Positions 1-8,691 of a DNA stretch of 43,669 nt are shown one piece after another. Where the stretch lies: NCBI GenBank assembly GCA_902766015.1, contig CACXCC010000001.1:1-43669 (forward strand), read 5' to 3'. Position 1 is the first letter of the stretch, and every line of letters starts with the position of its first letter. The notes under the pieces are model-generated. The model was not told the DNA's origin. It worked only from the letters and a program-made list of their open reading frames with translations, and did no database searches. A program made the translations under genes and the position numbers. The stretch is from an uncultured Veillonellaceae bacterium (GTDB lineage Bacteria > Bacillota > Negativicutes > Selenomonadales > Selenomonadaceae).

Positions 1-664
1 GAAACAAGGTTCAGTTATCGCGATTGACGGCCCGGCTGGGGCGGGAAAGAGCACGATTGCCCAGATTGCGGCAAAAGAACTCGGTTATACGTACATTGAC
101 ACCGGTGCCATGTACCGCGCCGTCGCATGGAAAGTCCTGCAGACGGGAGAAACGGTCACAGATGATCTGATCGTTCGCGTTGTCAAAGATATTGACGTCG
201 TTCTTTCGTACACGGACGGCAAAACGAAGGTGTTCGTCGACGGAACTGAAGTCAGCGGCGAAATCCGCACGCCGGAAGTCAGCGGTATCGTCTCACAGGT
301 AGCGCGTCTCGCGCCGGTTCGCGTCAAAATGGTCGATCTGCAGCGTCAGATGGCGGCAAAAGGCGCCGTCGTCATGGACGGACGTGACATCGCAACGAAT
401 GTCCTGCCGAATGCCGACGTCAAAATTTTCCTGACGGCCTCGATCGAAGAGCGCGCTGCGCGCCGCGGCAAAGAACTGCGGGAAAAAGGATACGACGTTG
501 ACATGGCGAAACTGCAGCAGGATATTGCCGCACGCGACAAAGCCGACTCGGAACGCGAAATCTCACCGCTCGTGCAGGCCGAAGACGCCGTACTCGTTGA
601 CACGACGGGCATGACGATCCCCGAAGTCGTCGCGCGAATCATGGAACTCTGCAAGAAGGACTGA
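1..664 (+). CDS. cmk: Cytidylate kinase (5' truncated by window edge)
   Basis: Phosphorylates CMP and dCMP with ATP in the cytoplasm (pyrimidine salvage and nucleotide recycling). The reading frame is already open at base 2, so the start codon lies upstream of the window. The visible N-terminus carries the P-loop GPAGAGKST, followed by IDTGAMYRA, a family hallmark. The middle contains the DGRDIATNV segment and the lid region ERAARRGKEL, as in Cmk proteins of about 220 residues, so only a few residues are missing. The stop is at 662-664 and the next gene begins 5 bases later, suggesting co-transcription. Family assignment is firm; only the missing start is uncertain. Confidence 0.95.
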   Translation, partial: KQGSVIAIDGPAGAGKSTIAQIAAKELGYTYIDTGAMYRAVAWKVLQTGETVTDDLIVRVVKDIDVVLSYTDGKTKVFVDGTEVSGEIRTPEVSGIVSQVARLAPVRVKMVDLQRQMAAKGAVVMDGRDIATNVLPNADVKIFLTASIEERAARRGKELREKGYDVDMAKLQQDIAARDKADSEREISPLVQAEDAVLVDTTGMTIPEVVARIMELCKKD

Positions 665-669
665 GGACG

Positions 670-1281
670 ATGTGGCTGTATCATTTACTGAAAATCATGT
701 TTATTGCGATTTACCGCGTCATTTTCCGGACGAATGTTTCCGGTACGGAAAACGTTCCGCTCGAAGGGCCGGTTATCCTTGCCGCAAATCATATGAGCTA
801 TTGGGATCCGCCTCTCGTCGGTTCGTTTTCGCCGCGTACGGTCAATTACATGGCCAAGGTCGAACTCTTTCAGGTCCCGCTTCTCAAATATGTCATGACG
901 ACAACGCGGTGCATTCCGGTGCGCCGCGGAACGGGTGACAGCGACGCGGTCAAAGCCGCGGTCAAAGGACTGAAAAATGACGCGTGCATCACGCTGTTTC
1001 CGGAAGGAACGTGCAGCCGTACGGGGAAACTTTTGCCCCCGCAGCCCGGTGTTGCGCTCATCGCGGCACTCACGAAAGCTCCGGTCGTTCCGATTGCCAT
1101 TCTCGGGACAAACCGCATTCTTGCGAACGGCGGCATTTTTCCGAAACTGCGGATTCGTTACGGCGAACCGATTTATTTTCACGGCAACCGACGCAGCAAA
1201 GACGATCTCGTGACATTTTCCGAAGAGATCATGTCACATATCGCGGACATGCAGGAAGCGATGCGTCAGGAAGCGCGTTGA
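670..1281 (+). CDS. plsC: 1-acyl-sn-glycerol-3-phosphate acyltransferase (PlsC family)
   Basis: Transfers an acyl chain to the sn-2 position of lysophosphatidic acid to give phosphatidic acid at the membrane. The 203-residue protein has a hydrophobic N-terminus and the two diagnostic acyltransferase motifs: NHMSYWD at residues 40-46 (the catalytic HX4D) and FPEGTCSR at 110-117 (phosphate-binding motif). The length is normal for short bacterial PlsC proteins. It starts 5 bases after cmk, and cmk-plsC-ispH is a familiar Firmicutes order. Later in the window plsY supplies the sn-1 step. Acyl donor specificity cannot be read from the sequence. Confidence 0.92.
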   Translation: MWLYHLLKIMFIAIYRVIFRTNVSGTENVPLEGPVILAANHMSYWDPPLVGSFSPRTVNYMAKVELFQVPLLKYVMTTTRCIPVRRGTGDSDAVKAAVKGLKNDACITLFPEGTCSRTGKLLPPQPGVALIAALTKAPVVPIAILGTNRILANGGIFPKLRIRYGEPIYFHGNRRSKDDLVTFSEEIMSHIADMQEAMRQEAR

Positions 1282-1318
1282 CGCGTGCAAATTTTTCCGG
1301 TGAGGTGTAAAAGCAGTC

Positions 1319-1348
1319 TTGCACCTTTCCCGGTTTATATGCTATACT
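1319..1348 (+). promoter_or_regulatory. Sigma-A type promoter upstream of ispH
   Basis: TTGCAC at 1319-1324 and TATACT at 1343-1348 are separated by 18 bases and lie about 70 bases before the ispH start. This is the best match to a vegetative promoter in the plsC-ispH spacer. It would drive ispH, rpsA and possibly genes beyond. Confidence 0.65.
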
Positions 1349-1419
1349 GTACAGTAGATTGCATGTAAATACAGATTAACGCTCATTTACGTGCATGACC
1401 AACTACAGGTGGTAGATTT

Positions 1420-2250
1420 ATGGAAGTCATTTTAGCGGACTATCTCGGATTCTGCTACGGAGTCAAACGGGCGATCAAGATCGCGCGGGAGAACGCATCG
1501 CCGGACGGCAGTGCCTGCACTCTCGGTCCGATCATTCACAACCCGCAGATGGTTGACCGTCTGCGACGGGAAGGTGTCGGCTCGGTTGACCGGTTGTCGG
1601 ATCTGGAGAAAGGGACGATTATCATCCGTTCCCACGGCGTAGGGCCGGATGTCTATCAGGAAGCGGAACAGCGCGGACTGAAGGTCGTCGATGCTACCTG
1701 TCCCCATGTCAAAAAAGCCCAGCTTTCGGCGAAAGAACTCGCGGACGAAGGTTACACCGTCGTCATTATCGGCGAGCGCAATCATCCGGAAGTCAAAAGC
1801 ATTTTTGAATGGTCGGACAAGAAAGCCGTAATTATCGCCAGCGAAGCGGAAGCGGAGGCACTGAGCCCCGTCGGTCGGCTCGGCATTGTCTGTCAGACGA
1901 CGTGTTCGGGCGTCATGTTCCGCAAGATCGTGTCAAAACTGCTCGATAAGTCGCGGGATATCCGGATTCTCCGGACGATCTGCACGGCGACGGATCAAAG
2001 GCAGGGAGCCGCGATGGATCTCGCCGGCAAAGTTGACTTGATGCTGGTCATCGGCGGCAAAAACAGCGCCAATACAACAAGGCTCGCGCAGCTTTGTGCA
2101 ACGAAGTGTCAGACTTACCATATCGAAACCGCAGCGGAGCTGCAGGACGAATGGTTTGACAAAATAGAAAAAATTGGTATTACAGCCGGTGCTTCCACGC
2201 CGGACTGGATTATCAAGGAGGTATATAAAAAGTGTCAGAACAGAGCATGA
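1420..2250 (+). CDS. ispH: 4-hydroxy-3-methylbut-2-enyl diphosphate reductase (IspH/LytB)
   Basis: Last enzyme of the MEP isoprenoid pathway. It reduces HMBPP to IPP and DMAPP with an iron-sulfur cluster in the cytoplasm. The 276-residue protein shows the three cluster cysteines at 12 (LGFCYG), 94 (ATCPHV) and 188 (TICTAT), and the substrate histidines at 41 (PIIHNP), 72 (RSHGV) and 122 (ERNHPEV). The ATG at 1420 is preceded by AGGTGG at 1407-1412. Its 3' end overlaps the S1 gene by 19 bases. In many Clostridia these two proteins are fused; here they are separate but overlapping reading frames. Confidence 0.96.
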   Translation: MEVILADYLGFCYGVKRAIKIARENASPDGSACTLGPIIHNPQMVDRLRREGVGSVDRLSDLEKGTIIIRSHGVGPDVYQEAEQRGLKVVDATCPHVKKAQLSAKELADEGYTVVIIGERNHPEVKSIFEWSDKKAVIIASEAEAEALSPVGRLGIVCQTTCSGVMFRKIVSKLLDKSRDIRILRTICTATDQRQGAAMDLAGKVDLMLVIGGKNSANTTRLAQLCATKCQTYHIETAAELQDEWFDKIEKIGITAGASTPDWIIKEVYKKCQNRA

Positions 2251-3308
2251 AAGAATTATTAGCAGAGGCAGAGGAATCGATGCCGGATATCCAGGAACGC
2301 AGTGTCGTCAAAGGCACGGTCATCCAGGTATCCCGTGATGAGGCCTATGTTGATATCGGATACAAGCAGGAAATTGCTATTCCGAAACGTGAGCTCGCTT
2401 ACCCGGCTCCGGAGTCCGCAGAAGATGTTGTCAAAGTCGGCGACGAAATCGACGTTTATGTCGTTTCCCTCGGCGGTGACAACGGCGGCGTCCTTTCCAA
2501 AGTAAAAGCAGACCGCATGGCTGCTTGGAAAGAGATGGAAGAAATCCAGAAACGCGGTGAGACGGTTCAGGCGCATATCCTCCGCGAAGTCAAAGGCGGC
2601 CTCGTTGCTTCCGTCAACGGCCTGCGCGGCTTCATTCCGGCTTCCCAGATGGAACTGCACTTCGTCCGTGATCTCTCCGTTTACGAAGATCAGACGGTCG
2701 AAGCTGAGATCATCGAAATCGACGTTCACAAACAGCGTCTCGTTCTTTCCCGCCGCAAGCTCCTCGAAGCTCAGCGCGCTCAGAAAGAAGAAGAAATCTT
2801 CTCCACGCTTGAAGCAGGTCAGACGGTACACGGCACGGTTAAACGTCTCGTTGACTACGGTGCATTCATTGACATCGGCGGCGTTGACGGTCTTGCCCAC
2901 ATCTCCCATCTCGCTTGGCACCGCGTAAAACATCCGTCGGATGTTCTGCAGGTCGGTCAGGAACTCGATGTTTTCGTTAAAAACGTTGACGTCGATGCAA
3001 AACGTATCTCCCTGTCCGTAAAAGACACGATGCGTGATCCGTGGCTCGATAATGCCGAGAAATATCATGAAGGCCAGATCATCGAAGGCAAAGTCATTAA
3101 ACTGACGGACTTCGGTGCATTCATGGAAATCGAGCCGGGCTTTGACGGCCTGATCCCGATGGGCGAACTTGCCGACCACCGCATCGAACGCGCTGACGAA
3201 GCCGTTCATGTCGGCGATGTTGTTACGGTTAAAGTTCTCCGTATTGACATGAAACGTAAACGTATCTCCCTCAGCATCACGAAAGCTAAGAGAGATGCCG
3301 ACAAATAA
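2232..3308 (+). CDS. rpsA: 30S ribosomal protein S1 homologue, four S1 domains
   Basis: RNA-binding protein related to ribosomal protein S1, expected to help mRNA loading on the 30S subunit. The 358 residues hold four OB-fold S1 repeats, roughly at 20-90, 105-170, 190-262 and 278-350. The last two carry the strongest signatures (VDYGAFIDIGGVDGLAHIS and TDFGAFMEIEPGFDGLIP). It is shorter than the six-repeat E. coli S1, as is usual in Firmicutes. I chose the GTG at 2232 because AAGGAGG at 2215-2221 sits 10 bases upstream. An ATG at 2247 is possible but too far from that site. The ribosome binding site and start lie inside ispH, so translation is probably coupled. Confidence 0.92.
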   Translation: MSEQSMKELLAEAEESMPDIQERSVVKGTVIQVSRDEAYVDIGYKQEIAIPKRELAYPAPESAEDVVKVGDEIDVYVVSLGGDNGGVLSKVKADRMAAWKEMEEIQKRGETVQAHILREVKGGLVASVNGLRGFIPASQMELHFVRDLSVYEDQTVEAEIIEIDVHKQRLVLSRRKLLEAQRAQKEEEIFSTLEAGQTVHGTVKRLVDYGAFIDIGGVDGLAHISHLAWHRVKHPSDVLQVGQELDVFVKNVDVDAKRISLSVKDTMRDPWLDNAEKYHEGQIIEGKVIKLTDFGAFMEIEPGFDGLIPMGELADHRIERADEAVHVGDVVTVKVLRIDMKRKRISLSITKAKRDADK

Positions 3309-3347
3309 CATATCATTTGTCCACAAATTAATCGGATAATGCAATGA

Positions 3348-3381
3348 AAAGGAGTGATGGTTATGCATCACTCCTTTGTTT
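3348..3381 (+). terminator. 12-bp hairpin after rpsA (terminator, possibly leader attenuator)
   Basis: AAAGGAGTGATG (3348-3359) pairs perfectly with CATCACTCCTTT (3366-3377) around a 6-base loop and is followed by a short T-rich run. It would act as an intrinsic terminator after rpsA. The 5' arm also contains AAAGGAG with an ATG at 3363 in the loop, so it could have a second role as a leader (see findings). Confidence 0.6.
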
Positions 3382-3405
3382 GTAGGAAAAGAAGGTGAAA
3401 AACGT

Positions 3406-4800
3406 ATGGGAAAACAGTATCCGGGCGTCATTTTGCGCGTTAATCCCGGCAGTCTTGCCGAGGAATTGGAACTCGCTCCCGGCGACAAAATCCTTTCCGT
3501 CAACGGTCAGAATCTGCGCGATATCATTGACCTGAGTTTTGCGTTTGCCGACGAGGAAATCGATCTGCTCGTCGAGCACGCGGACGGCGAACAGGAAATG
3601 ATTTCGTTTGACAAGGATATGGACGAGGAACTCGGCGTCGAGTTCGAATCGGCCGTTTTTGACGGGATCCGCCGCTGCGCGAATCACTGTTACTTCTGTT
3701 TCGTGGATATGATCGCGCCGAATATGCGCAGCAGTTTGTCGATCAAAGATGACGATTACCGACTGTCATTCCTTTACGGCAACTTCGTCACGATGACGAA
3801 TATGGGACCGCGCGACTTCGAACGCATCAAGCGCTGTCACCTTTCACCTTTGTACGTTTCCGTACAGTGCATCAATCCGGAACTGCGCGCACAGATGCTG
3901 CGCTGTCCGGGAGCTGCAAAAATCAGTCAGCAGCTCGACCGTCTCGAAGAAGCGGGAGCCGATTACCATACGCAGATCGTTCTTTGCAACGGCCTTAATG
4001 ACGGTGAAGAGCTCGAAAAAACGATCGAAGCGATCGTCTCGCGTCGTCCGCACGCGCTTTCCTTGGCGATTGTTCCCGTCGGACTCACAAAATACCGCAC
4101 CGATCCGTTCCCGCTGACGCAGTTTGACGCGGAAGGAGCCGCACGCGTCATCGATCAGGTCGAACCGTGGCAGCGCCGTCTGCAACGGGAAATGGGGCGT
4201 ACATTCATTTATCTCGGCGACGAATTTTACTTTCTTGCCGGTCGTGATGTGCCCGGAACGGAGTTCTACGACGGTTTCCCGCAGCTCGATAACGGTATCG
4301 GCCTGACGCGGAATTTCATCAACGACTGGCAGAAAACTGAGCCGTCAAACGCGGCATATCGCGACCCCGTCCGGCTTGACGTCATTACGGGAACGTCAGT
4401 CGCACCCGTCATTGGCCGTCTCGCCGCGAGCGTCAACAAGGAAAATTTGTCCGTGCGTGTACTGCCTGTCCCGAACGAGTATTTCGGCACGACAGTCAAT
4501 GTATCGGGGCTTCTCACGGGACGTGACATCATCCGTACGCTTCGCAGTGCGGGTGGTGAACGAGACGGCATTCTCATTCCGGAATCCGCCCTGCGCTCCG
4601 GCGAGGATGTTCTGCTCGATGACATCACGCTGAATGATCTGCGGCGTTTGTTCCCCGGTGTGCGCATCGAGCCCGTACAGTCCGGCGACGATTACCGTCG
4701 GGCTTTGACGGATTGGCAGCATTACCACAAAGACCGCGGCGAAGAAACGGCGTATACGTGGCAGAGCAATGCCGCTTATACAAAGCCGCCGTCTCCCTGA
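3406..4800 (+). CDS. DUF512 protein: PDZ-like domain plus radical SAM-type cluster
   Basis: Conserved protein of unknown reaction, widespread in Firmicutes and normally beside der. Residues 1-50 form a PDZ-like domain (VNPGSLAEELELAPGDKILSVNG). Residues 91-98 give CANHCYFC, a CX3CX2C iron-sulfur motif of the radical SAM type, followed by FVDMIAPNMRSSL and the DUF512 C-terminal half. Length is 464 residues, the family norm. I chose the ATG at 3406, with AGAAGG at 3389-3394 upstream. An upstream in-frame TTG at 3376 lies inside the preceding hairpin and is unlikely. The DUF512 gene and der are separated by 43 bases. A role linked to ribosome or RNA maturation is often guessed from its neighbours but is not shown. 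Confidence 0.9.
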   Translation: MGKQYPGVILRVNPGSLAEELELAPGDKILSVNGQNLRDIIDLSFAFADEEIDLLVEHADGEQEMISFDKDMDEELGVEFESAVFDGIRRCANHCYFCFVDMIAPNMRSSLSIKDDDYRLSFLYGNFVTMTNMGPRDFERIKRCHLSPLYVSVQCINPELRAQMLRCPGAAKISQQLDRLEEAGADYHTQIVLCNGLNDGEELEKTIEAIVSRRPHALSLAIVPVGLTKYRTDPFPLTQFDAEGAARVIDQVEPWQRRLQREMGRTFIYLGDEFYFLAGRDVPGTEFYDGFPQLDNGIGLTRNFINDWQKTEPSNAAYRDPVRLDVITGTSVAPVIGRLAASVNKENLSVRVLPVPNEYFGTTVNVSGLLTGRDIIRTLRSAGGERDGILIPESALRSGEDVLLDDITLNDLRRLFPGVRIEPVQSGDDYRRALTDWQHYHKDRGEETAYTWQSNAAYTKPPSP

Positions 4801-4843
4801 CGTCAAAATACCCGTTACACGAACCTATGCAAGGAGGACATAC

Positions 4844-6175
4844 ATGAGCAAACCAATTGTAGCGATTGTCGGACGTCCGAATGTCGGCAAATCAACGCTG
4901 TTTAACCAGATCGGCAAAAAACGCGTTTCGATCGTCGATGACATGCCGGGCGTCACGCGCGACCGCATTTATCTTGATGCCGAATGGCTGAACCATGAAT
5001 TTACGATGATTGACACGGGCGGTATCGAACTCGACGAGAGCAATCATATTCTGAAGTCCATGCGCGAACAGGCGCAGATTGCGATGGAGGAGGCTGACGT
5101 CATTCTGTTCCTCGTTGACGGCCGCGCCGGCATGACAACGGCGGATGAAGAAGTCGCCCATCTGCTTCGCAGCACGAAAAAGCCGGTCATCCTCGCCGTC
5201 AACAAGATTGACAGTCCGCAGCGCGAAGCCGATTGCTACGAATTCTACAGTCTCGGTCTCGGCGATCCGATCCCTATTTCGGCGTCCAATGCCATGAATC
5301 TCGGCGATCTGCTCGATGCGATCGTCAAGACGTTCCCGGAAAAAGAAGCGACGGAAGAAGACCCGGACGAAATTCATATCGCCGTTATCGGGCGCCCGAA
5401 CGTCGGCAAATCGTCCATTGTCAACAAGATTCTCGGCGAGGACCGCGTCATTGTCAGCGATATTCCGGGAACGACGCGCGATGCCATTGATACGCATTTT
5501 ACGAAGGATGACATCCGTTATACCCTCATTGACACGGCCGGAATGCGCCGCCGCGGCAAGATTGACGAGCCGGTCGAGCGTTACAGCGTCATGCGTACGC
5601 TTCGCGCCGTCGACCGCGCCGACGTCGTTCTCATGATGATCAACGCCGCCGAAGGTATCACGGAACAGGACAAGAAAATCGCCGGTTACGCCCACGAATC
5701 GGGCAAGGGCGTTGTCATTGTCGTCAACAAATGGGATATTTTCCCGGAGAAAGATGACAAATCGACGCTGCGTTTTACGGATGATCTGCGCGACGAACTC
5801 GGGTTCCTTCAGTACGCACCGGTTCTTTATACATCGGCACTGACGGGACAGCGCGTCAACCGCGTGACGGAACTCGTCCGTTATGTTGCCGAACAGCAGG
5901 CCCTTCGCATCAAGACGAGCATTCTCAACGAACTTATCCGTGACGCCGTTGCCGTCAATCCACCCCCGATGCACCGCGGACGTCAGCTGAAAATCCTCTT
6001 TATGACGCAGGTTGACATCAAACCGCCGAAATTCATCATTTTCGTCAATGACCCGGATCTCATGCATTTTTCGTATCTGCGTTTTATCGAAAACCGTCTG
6101 CGTGAACAGTTCGGTTTCGAAGGCACGCCGATCCGCCTCATTGTGCGCAAACGCAAGGAAGAGGAGGATGAATGA
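4844..6175 (+). CDS. der: Ribosome-associated GTPase Der (EngA)
   Basis: Essential tandem-domain GTPase that acts in 50S subunit assembly. The first G domain starts with GRPNVGKS at residues 10-17 and has NKID at 120-123. The second starts with GRPNVGKS at 183-190 and has DTAGMRRR and NKWD. A KH-like domain fills the last 90 residues. The 443-residue length is typical. The ATG at 4844 is chosen because AAGGAGG lies at 4831-4837 and the protein then begins directly with the conserved [16 protein letters not shown] longer frame from 4769 would overlap DUF512 and add an unconserved tail. It is followed by plsY with a one-base overlap. Confidence 0.96.
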   Translation: MSKPIVAIVGRPNVGKSTLFNQIGKKRVSIVDDMPGVTRDRIYLDAEWLNHEFTMIDTGGIELDESNHILKSMREQAQIAMEEADVILFLVDGRAGMTTADEEVAHLLRSTKKPVILAVNKIDSPQREADCYEFYSLGLGDPIPISASNAMNLGDLLDAIVKTFPEKEATEEDPDEIHIAVIGRPNVGKSSIVNKILGEDRVIVSDIPGTTRDAIDTHFTKDDIRYTLIDTAGMRRRGKIDEPVERYSVMRTLRAVDRADVVLMMINAAEGITEQDKKIAGYAHESGKGVVIVVNKWDIFPEKDDKSTLRFTDDLRDELGFLQYAPVLYTSALTGQRVNRVTELVRYVAEQQALRIKTSILNELIRDAVAVNPPPMHRGRQLKILFMTQVDIKPPKFIIFVNDPDLMHFSYLRFIENRLREQFGFEGTPIRLIVRKRKEEEDE

Positions 6176-6768
6176 TGGAGACTGCTCTTGCTTGTCTGCT
6201 CGCGTATCTCGTCGGATCGATTCCGAACGGTCTCGTTTTCGGGAAACTCCTTTGGCATGTCGATTTGCGCGAACACGGCAGTCACAATATCGGCGCGACG
6301 AATGCATGGCGTACGCTCGGCAAAGGCCCGGGATTCCTGATCTTTGTCCTTGACCTCTTAAAAGGCGTCATCGGCGTTTGGTTCGGCGCGCAGATTGCCG
6401 GGACGCCCGCGGCGATGGTTTTGGGCGGCATGTTTGCGATTATCGGTCATTCCTGCTCGCTTTTCCTGCATTTTAAAGGCGGCAAAGGCGTTGCCACGGG
6501 ACTCGGCGTCATCGCGATGTTGATGCCGCCCGTGACGGTTATTGTCTTTTTGACATGGCTTGTCATCGTCTATTTGACGCGTTATGTTTCCCTCGGGTCG
6601 ATCGTCGCGGCCGCACTGGTGCCGATTCTCGCTTGGTATTTCGGCTATCCGTGCGAATATCTCGCATTTTCTCTCCTCGCCGCCGTACTGATCATTGTCC
6701 GTCACCGTAGCAACATTCAGCGTCTGCTTGCCGGCAACGAAAACAAGATTCAGGCCGGTCACCGCTGA
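6175..6768 (+). CDS. plsY: Glycerol-3-phosphate acyltransferase PlsY
   Basis: Membrane enzyme that acylates glycerol 3-phosphate at sn-1 using acyl-phosphate, the first committed step of phospholipid synthesis. The 197-residue protein is highly hydrophobic, with about five membrane segments. It has the cytoplasmic motifs GSIPNG near the N-terminus, GSHNIGATNAWR and FKGGKGVATGLG. The ATG at 6175 (stop and start overlapping as TGATG) has GGAGG at 6163-6167 seven bases upstream. An ATG three bases earlier is also possible. With plsC earlier in the window, both acylation steps of phosphatidic acid synthesis are encoded here. Confidence 0.95.
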   Translation: METALACLLAYLVGSIPNGLVFGKLLWHVDLREHGSHNIGATNAWRTLGKGPGFLIFVLDLLKGVIGVWFGAQIAGTPAAMVLGGMFAIIGHSCSLFLHFKGGKGVATGLGVIAMLMPPVTVIVFLTWLVIVYLTRYVSLGSIVAAALVPILAWYFGYPCEYLAFSLLAAVLIIVRHRSNIQRLLAGNENKIQAGHR

Positions 6769-6836
6769 TATATGTCCGTTTTCTGTTACAAAATACTGTA
6801 AACCTGCCTTTTCCGTGGACAAATTTATAAAAATAC

Positions 6837-6866
6837 TTGTAACAAGTGGACGTCTTATGGTATACT
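6837..6866 (+). promoter_or_regulatory. Promoter for the threonine branch genes, with small palindrome
   Basis: TTGTAA (6837-6842) and TATACT (6861-6866) with an 18-base spacer lie 43 bases before the ACT-protein start. The -35 box falls in the short palindrome CTTGTAACAAG at 6836-6846, which could be an operator half or chance. No T-box or amino-acid leader peptide is evident in this 140-base spacer. Confidence 0.6.
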
Positions 6867-6908
6867 ATCTACCGTACGTAGAAAAATATCCATTGGAGGC
6901 GTAATATA

Positions 6909-7355
6909 TTGGAAAACGAAAAAAACGGTTTCTTCCTCGTCCGTGAAGAAATTTTACCTGAAGCCATTAAGAAAACGATCCGTGTCAAAGACATGCTGAA
7001 ACGCGGCGAAGCCCGTACGATCAACGAGGCTGTCGAACGTATGGAACTCAGCCGCAGCGCGTATTACAAGTACAAAGACTACGTGTTCCCGTTCTACGAA
7101 GCCAGCAAAGACAAAATCGTTACACTGACCTTCCTGCTCGAGCATAAAAACGGCGTACTTTCGAGCGTCCTCAACACGATTTCGGCCGATTCCGGCAGCG
7201 TCCTGACGATCAATCAGGGTATTCCTCTGCAGGGTGTCGCCAATGCGACCATTTCGATCGAAACGGCCAATCTGTCCGTCGATCTCGAAGCCCTGCTCGA
7301 CAAACTGCGCATGGTTCGCGGTGTCAAACGGCTCGAAGTCTTGGGACAGGCATAA
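6909..7355 (+). CDS. UPF0735 ACT-domain protein (PheB-like)
   Basis: Small 148-residue protein of the UPF0735/PheB family. The N-terminal 55 residues look like a helix-turn-helix (VKDMLKRGEARTINEAVERMELSRSAYYKYKDYV). The C-terminal 75 residues form an ACT domain (VTLTFLLEHKNGVLSSVLNTISADSGSVLTI), the fold that usually binds amino acids. It starts with TTG at 6909, with TTGGAGG at 6893-6899 nine bases upstream. It sits 33 bases before homoserine dehydrogenase, so a regulatory role in threonine/methionine synthesis is plausible, but that rests on context only. Confidence 0.88.
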   Translation: MENEKNGFFLVREEILPEAIKKTIRVKDMLKRGEARTINEAVERMELSRSAYYKYKDYVFPFYEASKDKIVTLTFLLEHKNGVLSSVLNTISADSGSVLTINQGIPLQGVANATISIETANLSVDLEALLDKLRMVRGVKRLEVLGQA

Positions 7356-7388
7356 TTTTGTGAAGAAAGAAGGCAGGTGTGTGAGCAC

Positions 7389-8687
7389 ATGGAAAAAGTA
7401 ATAAAAATCGGTTTACTGGGATCCGGTACGGTGGGATCCGGCGTGATCAAAGTACTGGAAATGAACAGAAGGCAGATTACGGAACGTGTGGGTGCACAGC
7501 TGCAGATTAAAACGGTACTCGTCCGTAATCTCAAGAAGCCGCGTCCGTATCTGCGGGGCATTCATTTGACGGATCGTTTCGAAGATATCCTGAACGATCC
7601 GGAAATTGACATCATCGTCGAACTCATCGGCGGTCTTCATCCGGCGCATGAATACATGCTTCAGGCACTCGAAGCCGGTAAAAGCGTCGTGACGGCCAAC
7701 AAAGACGTCGTTGCCCAGTGCGGACAGGATCTCTTTGAGGCTGCCGAGAAAAACCGCGTTGACTTTGCGTTTGAAGCCAGTGTCGGCGGCGGTATCCCGA
7801 TTATCACGCCGCTCAAACAATGTCTGACGGCAAACCGGATCACCGAGATCATGGGCATTGTCAACGGCACGACGAACTACATGCTGACGAAAATGACGGA
7901 ATGCGGCAGTTCGTATGCCGACGTGCTGAAAGAAGCGCAGGAAAAAGGCTACGCCGAAGCAAATCCGTCTGCTGACGTCGACGGACTTGACGCTGCCCGC
8001 AAAGCGGCGATTCTCTCGTCTATCGCGTTTAACACGCGTGTACGTCTCGACAATGTCTCCGTCGAAGGTATCACGAAGATTACGCCGGAAGATATCGCTT
8101 ACGCGAAAGATCTCGACTGTGTCATTAAACTGCTCGCTGTCGGCAAGGATTCACCGGAAACCGGTGTTGACGTCCGCGTTCATCCGGTTCTGCTTCCGAA
8201 ATCGCATCCGCTTGCATCGGTCAACGGTGTTTATAATGCCATCTTTGTCCGCGGTAATGCCGTCGGCGAAGCCATGTTTTACGGTCAGGGCGCGGGATCT
8301 CTCCCGACGGCTTCGGCTGTCGTCTCCGACATCATTGACGTCGCGCGTGACATGGTCAACGGTTCGTTCGGCAAAGTCCGATGCACGTGCTACGAGCAGA
8401 AGAAAATCTGCCCGCTGTCCAAGACCGTTTCGTCGTATTACATCCGCCTGCTTGTCGATGACGAGCCGGGAGTGCTCGGCATGATTGCCACGACGTTCGG
8501 ATCAGCCGGCGTCAGCTTAAAATCCGTCATTCAGACGCGTCAAAATGTTAAAGATCATGCGGAAATCGTCGCTGTGACCCATCCCGTCGAACATGCGCGG
8601 ATCCAGCAGGCGGTCCGTGAGCTCCAGGAACTTCCGGTCGTCGACGAAATGCGCAATCTTCTTCGCGTAGAAAATGACCGGGGGTAA
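7389..8687 (+). CDS. hom: Homoserine dehydrogenase
   Basis: NAD(P)-dependent reduction of aspartate semialdehyde to homoserine, the branch point to threonine and methionine. The 432-residue protein has an N-terminal Rossmann fold (GLLGSGTVGSGV at 8-19), the catalytic/substrate domain with GVNGTTNYMLT-type sequence (residues IVNGTTNYMLTKM), and the DVDGLDAARKAAILS signature. A C-terminal ACT domain begins near YYIRLLVDDEPGVLG, implying feedback control, probably by threonine. The ATG at 7389 is preferred, with AGGTG at 7375-7379. An in-frame GTG at 7377 is too close to its own Shine-Dalgarno site. It runs directly into homoserine kinase. Confidence 0.95.
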   Translation: MEKVIKIGLLGSGTVGSGVIKVLEMNRRQITERVGAQLQIKTVLVRNLKKPRPYLRGIHLTDRFEDILNDPEIDIIVELIGGLHPAHEYMLQALEAGKSVVTANKDVVAQCGQDLFEAAEKNRVDFAFEASVGGGIPIITPLKQCLTANRITEIMGIVNGTTNYMLTKMTECGSSYADVLKEAQEKGYAEANPSADVDGLDAARKAAILSSIAFNTRVRLDNVSVEGITKITPEDIAYAKDLDCVIKLLAVGKDSPETGVDVRVHPVLLPKSHPLASVNGVYNAIFVRGNAVGEAMFYGQGAGSLPTASAVVSDIIDVARDMVNGSFGKVRCTCYEQKKICPLSKTVSSYYIRLLVDDEPGVLGMIATTFGSAGVSLKSVIQTRQNVKDHAEIVAVTHPVEHARIQQAVRELQELPVVDEMRNLLRVENDRG

Positions 8688-8691
8688 TTCC

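Noticed and set aside
2259..3503. A 414-codon - strand frame opposite rpsA
   Set aside because: It crosses the rpsA hairpin and the DUF512 start and is explained by S1-gene codon use.
4769..4843. N-terminal extension of Der beginning inside DUF512
   Set aside because: AAGGAGG at 4831-4837 and the conserved N-terminus fix the start at 4844.
4892..6307. A 471-codon open frame on the - strand opposite der
   Set aside because: It is the mirror of the Der reading frame, with Arg/Asp/Phe-rich, motif-free translation and no start signals.
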